A stretch of DNA of 64,000 bases, taken from NCBI GenBank assembly GCA_013399115.1, contig VXAA01000846.1, forward strand, positions 471,151-535,150, given 5' to 3'. How positions within the stretch are numbered: position 1 is the first letter of the stretch; every line of letters starts with the position of its first letter. The notes beneath the pieces were generated by a model that saw only the letters and a list, made by a program, of their open reading frames with translations, searched no databases and was not told the DNA's origin. Positions 1 to 57,690 of the stretch are shown here, in pieces. A program made the translations under genes and the position numbers. The DNA is from Anseranas semipalmata (lineage: Eukaryota; Chordata; Aves; Anseriformes; Anseranatidae).

Positions 1-815
1 GAGAGCAAGACTGATTTGCTGTTGTGGCAAAGACACCTTAATATTTTACTCAAGACTCACTCCTCCAATCACATAAGGATAATATATAAATTAAATATTT
101 TTGTATATGTAGAACTCCAGAGTTTTAAATGGTATTTGTTTGAAATCATGTCTGCTGTTGGATATATAAAGAACTATGTCTCATACTACAGATTTCATTC
201 TTTGGTGTGCTAATTCCAGCTTCCTTTGCATAAACCGCCAGTTTTGTGACAGTACATTCCACCTCACATCAAGCCAAGTTTGTAGTGATTAGCAGTGTAG
301 TGGGCAAATCACTAATGAATCAGTGTATAGTGTATTTAAATGCAGGTTTTAGCTCATTTATTTGGGCAACATTCAGTCAAATTTTGATAAGACAGGGTCT
401 AGTACTTAAATTTTTTGTTATCACCTAGTTAACAAGTTGGCACAAGGAAACATTTTGGCTGTTTGTTAACCTAATTTTAAAAATTAATTTTACCCTTTTC
501 CATCATTATGGAGAGTTTCTATTGCCTTAAAAAAGCTGAAAGGAAATGTGAAACAAGGACCTCATTATGCTTTTCTGCATCTGTTTTTTTCCTGAAAAAT
601 AGTTATTCCCGTATAAGGAAAAGGGATGCATATTTACTAGCTTAAATGCAAAGAAGCAATGAAAGACAACTTGCACTGCTGTGGTTCCTGCCTGGTTAGG
701 GAATTTATTTAGGATAGTTGCTTTTTTTTCTTTCACTTGAGTCTATAGAGAATCCTTCAGGAAGCATTTTTGCCCATGGGTTTAGAGGCAGGTGAATACA
801 TTTTGACATATCACA
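1..815. other. PFKP downstream flank
   Basis: AT-rich sequence with two further minus-strand AATAAA signals (704-709, 357-362). In mammals PITRM1 lies tail-to-tail with PFKP, so its 3' end would be expected on the plus strand near or beyond this edge, but I see no recognisable PITRM1 coding sequence here. Confidence 0.5.
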
Positions 816-1201
816 TTCATGATGTCTGCAACAGTACTTTATTTCACTTCAGATACATTAAGCACAGTCTGTAACTCAACACAAAACTAGCCATCTACAC
901 TTATTTTTGGGTGTAAGTACTCTGAAACAAAGTGCAGTAGGTGAGTAACTTACAGAGTGCATAGAACAATGTTGCACTTTTTGTTAAGGGTGGTATCAGT
1001 AAAATGGTGCTTTTTTATTATGCTGGGGGTGTTTCAAACATAACACAAATATAGGACAAAGAATCTGTGTGACATCTGAATGTCTTGTTTCACATAAAGT
1101 GCTGGTACAATAACTTAAATGTTACAAAACAAAGCTGTAACGATTCTAAAGCATTGTTACTCACAATGTGCATCTATTACAACAATCTAAAAATGATCTC
1201 T
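816..1201 (-). other. PFKP: PFKP 3' untranslated region (proposed extent)
   Basis: This is non-coding sequence after the TAA stop, running to the first good minus-strand poly(A) signal at 838-843. The exact cleavage point cannot be read from sequence, so the lower boundary is approximate. Further signals lie downstream, so a longer 3' UTR is possible. Confidence 0.6.
838..843 (-). terminator. Candidate PFKP poly(A) signal AATAAA
   Basis: A canonical AATAAA on the minus strand 359 bases past the stop codon. It is the first canonical signal I find after the stop. Others lie at 704-709 and 357-362. Confidence 0.55.
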
Positions 1202-48134
<46,933 letters not shown>

Positions 48135-48282
48135 GGCGCCGCGGGGGAAGGCGCCGGGCGGGCGGGCGAGACGGAGCGAGGTCGCTGAGGGAGCCCCTGG
48201 CCGCGGGGCTGTGCCCGGCTCCCCAGCGCGCAAACTCCGCTGGGTCAGGTATTTGGCCTCCGCGAAGAAAAGTGGGGAAAAA
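48135..48282 (-). other. PFKP: PFKP 5' untranslated region / proximal leader (partial)
   Basis: GC-rich sequence directly upstream of the start codon, up to the assembly gap. The transcription start cannot be placed because the gap begins 149 bases upstream of the ATG. The PFKP frame remains open through this stretch. Confidence 0.6.
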
Positions 48283-48698
48283 NNNNNNNNNNNNNNNNNN
48301 NNNNNNNNNNNNNNNNNNNNNNNNNNNNNNNNNNNNNNNNNNNNNNNNNNNNNNNNNNNNNNNNNNNNNNNNNNNNNNNNNNNNNNNNNNNNNNNNNNNN
48401 NNNNNNNNNNNNNNNNNNNNNNNNNNNNNNNNNNNNNNNNNNNNNNNNNNNNNNNNNNNNNNNNNNNNNNNNNNNNNNNNNNNNNNNNNNNNNNNNNNNN
48501 NNNNNNNNNNNNNNNNNNNNNNNNNNNNNNNNNNNNNNNNNNNNNNNNNNNNNNNNNNNNNNNNNNNNNNNNNNNNNNNNNNNNNNNNNNNNNNNNNNNN
48601 NNNNNNNNNNNNNNNNNNNNNNNNNNNNNNNNNNNNNNNNNNNNNNNNNNNNNNNNNNNNNNNNNNNNNNNNNNNNNNNNNNNNNNNNNNNNNNNNNN
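48283..48698. other. Assembly gap (416 N)
   Basis: A run of 416 unresolved bases within the GC-rich promoter region. Translations across it are meaningless. Confidence 1.
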
Positions 48699-49180
48699 TG
48701 GGGGCGGGAGGCGCCGTGGCGCCCTTCCCCCCGCGTCGCCAAGCGGGGCGATGCGGGGAACATGGCCGGCGTCTTGGCAGGGCGGGCGGCGGAGGAGGAG
48801 GCGGCAGCAACCGCCGAGGGGGAGGAGGAGGAGGGAGCTCCGTCGGGCAGCGTTAACTCATCCTCTCCGCGGCAGCGCCTGAGCGCTGACTAACGCCGCG
48901 TGGCCCCGCCGCGCGTGTGGAGCCGCTCCCGTGCAGCCCCGTCCGTGGGCAGCTCTCGGCGGGCTAAGGGTCGCGCGTCGTGGCGGCTCGTCTCCCCCGG
49001 GGCGAATCTCCCTGTGCCCCGCATCCTCCCGCGGGCCTGGCGGTGCTCGAGGGGCAGAGCCCAGCCACCCGTGCCGGGGAGTCTGTCCGCAGCGTTTCAT
49101 TTACTGCCCGGTTGCTCCGTGCGGCCCGTGCTCAGCTGTTGCTCGGAAGACTTGCTTCAGCCCTCGTTGCTGAGGGAGCA

Positions 49181-52100
49181 GAGCGAGTTATTTCAGCCAT
49201 GGTGGGGCAGGGCTCGTGTCACAGGGCCTCGTCAGCGTCTGCCTTGTCAGGTGGCTGGAGCTTTTATCACTCTTTTTGCCCTTATCGTCCCTCCTCAGGT
49301 GTGTCACGTTGCTGTGGCATCTAGAAGCATTATAGCAGGTATTCAGGCACACGTAGGAAAAGGAAGTTATTGCCTACAAGTGTTCACAGCTTGGAGACAA
49401 ATGTTGAGTCTAAGGGAGCAGCAGAGGTAAAGCAGATGAGAGAAATCAGACAGAAAGCCCTGGCTTTCTGCCTTGCCTTTTGTTCTGCTTCTGTTGTGCA
49501 CTGATGCTTTTTCTTGGGGTGTGCTTGGGGTAGAGAAGTACTCTCTTAAACTCGCTTTATTGTAATGCTTCATTGGACCAAAACAGTATAATTATGTTGA
49601 CCATAGTAACGTGCCTGTGATCATAGCAGAAACAGCTTAAGACCCCGATTTCGTTAATTTAAGTAAATCTTAATGTGTTGTTCTATAAACAGTTCTTTGT
49701 GGAACTTAGCATAAGTAAAAGTAACCAAGTTCCTTGCCCAAAATTATAAAGCAAGTCAGGGAGAGAGTCAGGAACAGAAGCAAAATGCTGACTCAAGTTT
49801 TATGCTTTAATTGCTGTAATAATTACTGTTTTTATTCAACATCCACATCACATCTTACACTTAATTCTCATTCTAAAAATACATGTTCTCATCCTGTCAA
49901 CTTTCACACAGTCACAGGCAGAAGTACAGTCATTAGAGTAGTTCAGTCAATATTACTCATAGGTAAATGTTTCAAGAAACTGTACCAGCAAAGAGATATC
50001 TATACGTATTATGTGGGCAACTCATATTTGCAAATCTTCTCGGAGGCTAAAATGAGTACATAATTTGACAATGGAAAAGACACGTTTCCAAATAGTTTGC
50101 ATACCATGAACGTCTTTTCTGTGTAAGTACCTGCAATAGTGATTCTATAGGGAATTTACTGTAGTCTTTATAGCTGAAGAGAGTTCTGAGTCATACATTG
50201 TAACAAAGGTGAACTTTTATTATAGAAATATATAAGCCCCCATAAAGTGATCACTTCTGGTTTGAATTGGAGTCGCATCAGTTTCTTGAAGAGTAGCTCT
50301 GCAAAGCTAAATTAACATTTTTGAATTCAGGGCTTGATACAAAGCCTGTAAAATCAGTAGGAAGGTCTTAGGCTAATGTAAACTATTACAACAACTTCAA
50401 GATAATGGACCAACGATAATTTGTCATCTGAGCAATACTCTGAGGAAGCTTTGCATTGATTCTATTTGCTTTGGTGCAGATACTTGGCCCGTCTTTGGAA
50501 TTAGTTTATTTTGTTTTATTCTTTGTAGTTAAAGCATTCACACTTTGTCTTGAAGTAGACTTGTCCCTTTTGCTTCCAAATATACCCTTGATGCTACAGA
50601 GCTATGATTTTCTGAAAGTATCTTTTCTCCAATTGCCTTATGGTACATAAAGAATTCAGTCCTTGTAAGTGATGTAATTTTTCCCTCTCTTGTCTGACTA
50701 GGAAGTGGCCTGCGATTTCACTTCGTCATTTATTATAGCTACTCATTGTTCTTTAGGAGAGCTCTCAGGAGAGAATTGTATTTTGTCTGTGTAAAGTCTA
50801 ATAACAGAGGTGGGAGGAGAGGAAAGGATGTGGAACTGTTTGTTCTTAAGGCTGTCTTGATGTACTTAAATACTTTCCGGGACTACAGTTGCCAACAATC
50901 TTAAAAGGACTGAATTCTTGGCTTGAATATTGAAGATTGTTACGGGAAATGATCTTGTTTAACCTTGTGGGGTGTAGTTGCAATGCAGTTAGGTACAGGT
51001 GCATAAATCATGCTGCCACTGGGAGAATAGGCTTTTCTTGAGATATGCAAACTGATAATGAAGAAACTGTATATCTTAATAAAACCTCAGCAGTTAAGCT
51101 GCATGCTACATTAGGTGCTCTACTTGTCCTCTTACTGTAATACTGTAAACAATCAGTTTACACGGGATAGGGATAGCACAGGTGGGTTTTGACTGTTCCC
51201 CGATACTGACCATTGCAGATGGTCTACTGCATCCTTTTCGTCTTGCCTATGTGTTCCCCAGGCCGTCTAGATCAAGTCTGTCTGTTCGCCTTTAAATCCT
51301 GTCGCTACCTAAGAAATCCTGATGGATCCTTTAAAAATACTTTCACTTGCTACCTGCCTCAACTTACTGTGCAAATATTGTTAAACATGCTGCCTTTGAA
51401 CTACAAAACCATTCATATTGTGGATGTAGTATCGCAGATGCATCCAGTCCTTCATTTAATTTCCATGGAAATTAAGTTAGACTAAGAAGAAAAAGCATGT
51501 CCAAAAAGAAGGAGATTATTGCATGAGTAACATAGCAGAGAAATGAATTTTGAATAAATTTCCAACTTTTAGTACATGAAAGCTGAAATTTGAACTGAGA
51601 CTATTTTTTACAGCTGGACCTTTCTTTCATAGGTGGATTCTCTGCCATCTAGTAGTATCGGAGCCCACACTTCAAGTTTTTCTGCTGAGCTTATAGAAGC
51701 TGTCTCTTCATCCCAGCTACCAGTTTTTACCAGACTTATGGATCATAAAGTCAATTACTATTCAATATTATTATTATTAAAATTGTAAACATAATATATT
51801 ATAAATAATATATAATATTAAAAACAGGCAGAGAACAGAGGATGAGATGGAAGGATTTATAGAAATTACAGCACTTTAAAATGAATCAGGGTAGTCATGG
51901 AATGCACAGATTGGCATGAAATAAAAAGGAAAGAAACCATTGTTTTATCATTTCTGGGAAGATGGAGACAGGGATTTCTGTTAGCGAACTGATTACTTTC
52001 TTTAATGCTGCAGTATTCCCTGGCCCTACATCTTGTATATAAACCCTTGTGTTACTTAGTCTGTCTCTTTCCTATTTGTTCTCACCCTTCAATTGTATCA

Positions 52101-55100
52101 TTCTAACAGTGTAAATGTTGTAGTACAGCAGCTGGATTCTTTGGTTTTGTTTTGGTTTTGTTTTGATTTCATTTTTCTCTTTCATAATGACAATCCTAGT
52201 GGCTCTGGTGTCCATAAGGCTTCCTTTATGCTAGAAATGGTGTAAATGAAAAGAAATCTGGAACTAATATGGGACAAGAGGTATAAGAAAATCTCCAAGA
52301 GATTTGAAGAAGGGACTTGCTATTAGGAGTAGGTGAGGATGAAAGGGAGATGAGGGCAATTGAAACTAACACAGATTTGAGAAGGGGATGTGATTGTATC
52401 CAGAATAGTTAAGTCTTCTAGTAAATATTCAACAGATTTTCCAATGTATTTTTTGTGTTTTCCATCTCTAGCTGGTACTGATTTTGCTAGGTAGAGAACA
52501 GCAGTTAACACAGCCTTGAAGAAAAATGCAGTTAAAACTCTGACAGATACAGACATTATGGAAAAAGTAATCAAAATATTAATCTGTTACTTCCCAGTAA
52601 AATGCATCAAAATAATTTTCACTCTAAAGATAGGTAATGTCCCGAGTCACTGTAATATCAGCTTTTAACAGAGATAGAGTGATATCACCAGTCTGTGAAT
52701 ATGCCCATTTTACGCAGGGACAAAAAGACTTAGTAATATACTAAGTGTAGGCCACTTAAACTGACCAAGTCAGCTCAAGAAGTGGGAGTGGGAAAAAGTG
52801 TCAACTATAAAAGGTTGTTATATTATTTTCAGTGAGGGATAATAATATAAAAAGTCACTGTATTAATCATGAAAAAAAATGACTTACTGAACGTCAGCTA
52901 CCTACAACTTTATTTTTTTTTTTTGAATGTCAAATGGCTGTTGCTTTGAATTTCCTGTACCTGACCATTGAGGTGTGAGTTCAAGTGCTAATCTAAAGCA
53001 TTCATGAAAGCCCCAGTAAAATCAAGTGGCAAGACATTTTAATGGCACTTGAATCAAGCCTTGTATAAAGGAAAAACACAGATTTAATGCCTAAGTTTGC
53101 TTAACTATAACTTTTCTTAATACAAAAATAAAAAAAAAGTTTATATCGAAAAGCTAATAATCTGATGAAGCAATAGCAAGTTAACTCCAAGGTGAAGTAT
53201 TTTTAATAGGAACATTATTACGTAACTTCAAAACCAAGAAGTATTGTTCAGCTCTTACTAGCTTTCAAGCTGCTAGTTTTTTATAGAAGATATTATATAA
53301 ATGGCTATATGGAAAATGTGTCAGTATGGTCATTAAGCTTGAGAGTTATTCCTTCCATTGTAAAATCACATATGTTTTCTTAAATAACATGTACTAGAGT
53401 TTGTAATCCATGCTCAGTGGGTTCATTATGTGTTACTGTTTTGTATTGTTTGTACTGTGTTTTTCGTCCTGCTTCAGCTGCTAAATTCAATGTTCAGTGC
53501 CACCATCAAACAAATACGATTAACATGATATATATTTCTCGTTTATCTAACCTTCAAACTTTGATTTTTGAAAAACATGTTCTAAGCCCCTAAAAATGTA
53601 TTTTCCAATCTTTTGAGATAATCCATGTAACTCTAGAGTCCACCTCTTAAATTAAAAATATGTATTTCTTGTTTTATTGGGCAGGAAAATGCAAGACTGA
53701 GCTAAGCACCACCCAAGATATTGCAGATCAAAGAGGATTTGTGTTACGAAAGGTGTGTTGTGTCAGATATACTAGGCTTGGAATGATTGAGCCATGCTAG
53801 TCATACATGTATCATAATTGCTCAGTTTAAAAAAAACTCAGAAACAGAAAAAGCTGCCTAAGTCACTTCTTTGAAAGGAATCACTGTACTAATTAAATGG
53901 TTAATGAATCATAGAATTGGCTAAATTATTTCTCCTCTTTTCGGGAAGAAGAATACATAAGCGTGTCTTTTTCACCCAGAGAACTTCCACATTGAGCCAT
54001 CATTTGGTGCCACAGGATAATTTGTAAGCTTGCCATACTATGAGCCACAAAAGGTACGTGTCTGGTTGGGAAATGAGTAGGGCCATGTATACATGGTCAT
54101 AGTTCACGTGAAAAGAACAGACTAATTATGCTACTCTCAGAATATGGTGCTTCTTTCAAGCAATATGGATTATCTCAAGATATTGAGGAGAATTCTTACT
54201 ATTTATGTGATGTGAATTACATGTTTATGTACTTTATTGCTCAATATAAAAATATAAGTAATCCTTAGAATATTGTCCGGTACACAGAACTTCTTATAGA
54301 TGAGTGCCCTAACTACTTGATTTTTAGATGGTATTATCCTTCGTACAGTATTTCTGGATCAGTGAATTCTTGTAACAGCTTCAGAAGGATAGTTAGAGCA
54401 TCCTCATCCAAAAAAAATAAAAAAATAAAAAAAATGTCCTCCTGACTGACAGGGCAGATTGTGGAGGGAGGCTTCAATGTACCTGGGCAAAAGAGGTAGT
54501 TGATCGTGGGAGTTGTGTGCTGTGATTGTTAAGCTATATTATATGAAAGGTGAGCACTGTGGAATTTCATGTGGAGGTCAATTCTGATGAAAAGAAGATG
54601 ATATTAAAGAGTTCTCTGAAAATTTGTTCTATCATATTCCTCAGCCGAGTTTGGCTGAAATAATGCTGAGGCTTTTGTTTCTGACAAGGCATGAATACAG
54701 GAGACATCAGCTAACTGCTTATGCGGATTCGAGCCAAATGGGTAATTTGGCCTGAAGCTGTTTCTGATTTTTTCCCTCAGCAGACTTGATGGAAATAATT
54801 GCAAGGGGAAAAAAAAAAAATCGGAAAAACTGGGTATAAATTAGGGTTGCTTAAGGAAAGAGTAGCCACTTCCCCATTTTATGACTTTGGGGATCATTAA
54901 AAAAAAAAAAAAAAGGCAGAGAAACGTTATGCTCCTTTAAAGTTATGTACTGTTTTAATACTTCAAGAAATGGACTACAATAAGTAATGAACTGATCTAA
55001 TATAATTCAATTAGTTTGGTAAGTATAACTTCATTTCTTCCTTAATATAATCTCAGATGTCCTACAAATGTCAAAATGGTAGTTAACTTCCACAAAGACT

Positions 55101-55295
55101 TGAATTTTATATTTTATTGTCCTGAATTAACAGGATGATGTAATTAGGGTAATATAAATTTAATTATATAGTTACTGATCTACTGATCTAATGAATTAAA
55201 AAATGCAGTACTCCCAAACGTTTGTAGACTATATGTAGCAGTTTCCATGTTACTAGAGAATTTTAGTTTATCTAAAATTAAACAAATTTGAACTG
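49181..55295. other. Upstream intergenic sequence
   Basis: Leaving the CpG island, composition returns to AT-rich. I see homopolymer A tracts (for example 54810-54821 and 54899-54914) and AT-rich stretches near 51770-51825, but no recognisable exon, repeat family or RNA gene. Confidence 0.6.
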
Positions 55296-57690
55296 TGATT
55301 TATAGAATAATTCGGGTTGGAAGGAACCTGAGAAGATCATCTGGTCCAACCTTTTGTGGAAAAGGGGACGTAGATGAGATTATCGTGCACCCTGTCCAGT
55401 TGCATCTTGAAAAATTCTAGTGGTGGGGACTCTACCATATCCTTGGGGAGGTTCTTCCAGTGATTGATTGTTCTCACTGTAAAAAAAATATATTATATCA
55501 AGACAAAACCGCTCCCAGTGCAGCTTGTACCNTATATAATCTTTCTTATATCAGGATGAAACCTTTCTTGGTGCAACTTATACCTGTTGCCCCTTGTTCT
55601 TTCCATGTGGCTCCTTGGCTCCTTGTGAAAAGAGAGACTCCATCCTCATAGCTACCCTTTAAGTGCTGGAAAACAGTGATGAGGTCCCCCCTGAGACTTC
55701 TTTTCTCTGGGGTGAAAAGACCCAACTCCTTCAGTCTTTCCTCATAAGGCAGGTTCTCCAGCCCTTCAGTCATCTTCCTGGCCCTCTTTTGGACCCTTTC
55801 CAGTCTGTCCATGTCTTATTTGAATTGTGGGGACCAGAACTGGACACAGGCCTGACAAGAGATGAATAGAGTGGGATGATCACATCTCTACCTCTGCTAG
55901 TAATGCCCTTGCAGATGCAGCTCAGGGGCTGATTTGCTTTTGTTGCTGCACTGCTGCCTCATGTTCAGCTTGTTGTCCACCAGGACCCCCAGGTCCATTC
56001 CAGCAAGGTTGCTCCCCAGCTACACAGATCCTAGCTCTTTGGTTATGTCATCCCAGGTGCAGGACCTTGCACTTGTCTTTGTTAAACTTCATATAGTTCT
56101 TGCTCACCCATTCTTCGAGCCTGTCCAGGTCTCTCTGAAAGATGGCTCTCCCTTCTGATGTGTCCACCTCACTACCCAAGTTAGTGTCATCAGCAAACCT
56201 AGTGAGGGTTCTTTCAATCCTATCGTCTGGATCATTTATGAAGATGTTGAACAGCACGGGGCCCAGGATTGATCCTTGGGGAACTCTGCTTGTGACAGGC
56301 TGCCAGCCTGAGTAAAAACCATTGACCACCACCCGCTGAGTGCAGGCTGCTAGCCAATTTCCTACCCATCTTGCATCCAGTCTGTGTCTTGCCAGTTTGT
56401 CTAGAAGGAGTCTGTGGGAAACAGTGTCAAGTGCTTTGCTGCAGTCCGGATAAATAGTATCCACTGCTTTCCCCATGTCCACAAAAAGTGTTACTTTGTT
56501 AAGCAGGTGATCCCGCTAGTCATGCATGATTTGCCTTTCGTAAATTGTTTAAGCTTTTCCCAAGCACTTGCTTTGTTTGATTGGGAATAGTTTCTAGGAG
56601 GACTCATTCCATTACTTTCCTAGGAACTGAAGTAAGACAAATGAGCCTGTAGTTTCCTGGGTCCTCTTTTAGGCACTTGTATATGAATGTGATATTTGTC
56701 CTCTTCCAGTCATCAGGGATATCCCTGACCTCGATGACTTTTCGAAGATTTTAGACAGTGGCTTTGCAACAATGTCAGACACCTCTCTTAACATCCTTGA
56801 GTGGATTCCATTTGGGCGCACAGATTTGTTTGGGTCAAGCAGCAAGTAAGAGGCAGCAGACCAGCCCTTCCTCCCCTACTGGTGGGTTGACACATGAGTT
56901 GTGGTAGCTACTTGATCCTGCTATCTGGGGTCCAGCTATGCCAGTAATGACAGAGGTAAAGAAGGTATTGAGAACCTCTGCCTTGACAGCATTTTCTGTA
57001 ACTAATTTCCCTGCCCTATTTAGCAGTAGGCCTATGTCTTCCCTGTGCTTCTGCTTACTACTCACATATCTGAAGAACCCTTTTTTGTTGTTCTTCTCGT
57101 CTTTAGCCAATTCTACTTCTAGAAGAGCCTTCGCATTTTTTATTTTGTGCTTTTAAGCACACCCAAAACCCAAGGTGGTCTCTAGTTCCACCTTCTTCCT
57201 TTTCATTTGTAGAGGATGGACTGTTCTTATACTTCCAGGAGACTGTTCTTCAGTAACTCCCAGTGCTCGTAAATTCCTTTGCCCTCCATGGATGCTTCCT
57301 GTGGATTCCCTCACAGCTGGACTCTGAGCATGTGGAAGCTTGCTCTTCTAAGTACTCATCTTTGGTGTGCTCAGCAGAACTGTAAACTCCACAGTGTTAT
57401 GATCGCTGTATCCAAGGCTATTGTTGGTAGTCATGCTGTCAAGCAAGTCTTCTCAGTTTGTGAGCAGTAAATCTATCAATGCGCTGTTCCTAATCAGCAA
57501 GTCCAACATCTGTAGCGGGAAGCAGTCCTCAGTGCATTCCAGGAAACTGATGGACAATTTGTGCAGTACTGTGTTGTTTTCTCAGCAAATGCCCAGGTAA
57601 TTGAAGTCACTCATGAGGACCAGGTTTTGTTGGCCCAAGGCTTCCTTGAGCAAAGCAAGGTTTTGTCATCCTTGTCTTGACTTCAGCTAG
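55296..57690 (-). mobile_element. 5'-truncated, inactive CR1 LINE (endonuclease end, reverse transcriptase, 3' tail)
   Basis: The 3' tail is visible at 55296-55350 (plus strand GAATAATTCGGGTTGGAAGG). An open segment at 56048-56482 carries the reverse transcriptase core, with [19 protein letters not shown] and the catalytic FADD motif at 56186-56197. Farther 5', 57590-57620 translates to the endonuclease-like DFNY segment, but its conserved tryptophan codon is TGA. The segment at 56835-57110 gives KKGFFRYVSSKQK, typical of CR1 ORF2. Several stops and frameshifts make it non-functional. The 2.4 kb length is about half a full element. Confidence 0.93.

Noticed and set aside
1..815. Possible 3' end of PITRM1, the tail-to-tail neighbour of PFKP in mammals
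   Set aside because: I could not recognise any PITRM1 coding sequence; only untranslated sequence could be present, which cannot be identified by eye.
48900..49430. 176-codon open frame on the plus strand upstream of PFKP
   Set aside because: GC-rich composition lengthens chance frames; no recognisable domain and no convincing splice structure. A divergent non-coding transcript from the island is possible but has no sequence support.
51213..51485. 90-codon open frame on the plus strand in the upstream intergenic region
   Set aside because: No recognisable family and ordinary composition; no supporting promoter or poly(A) evidence.
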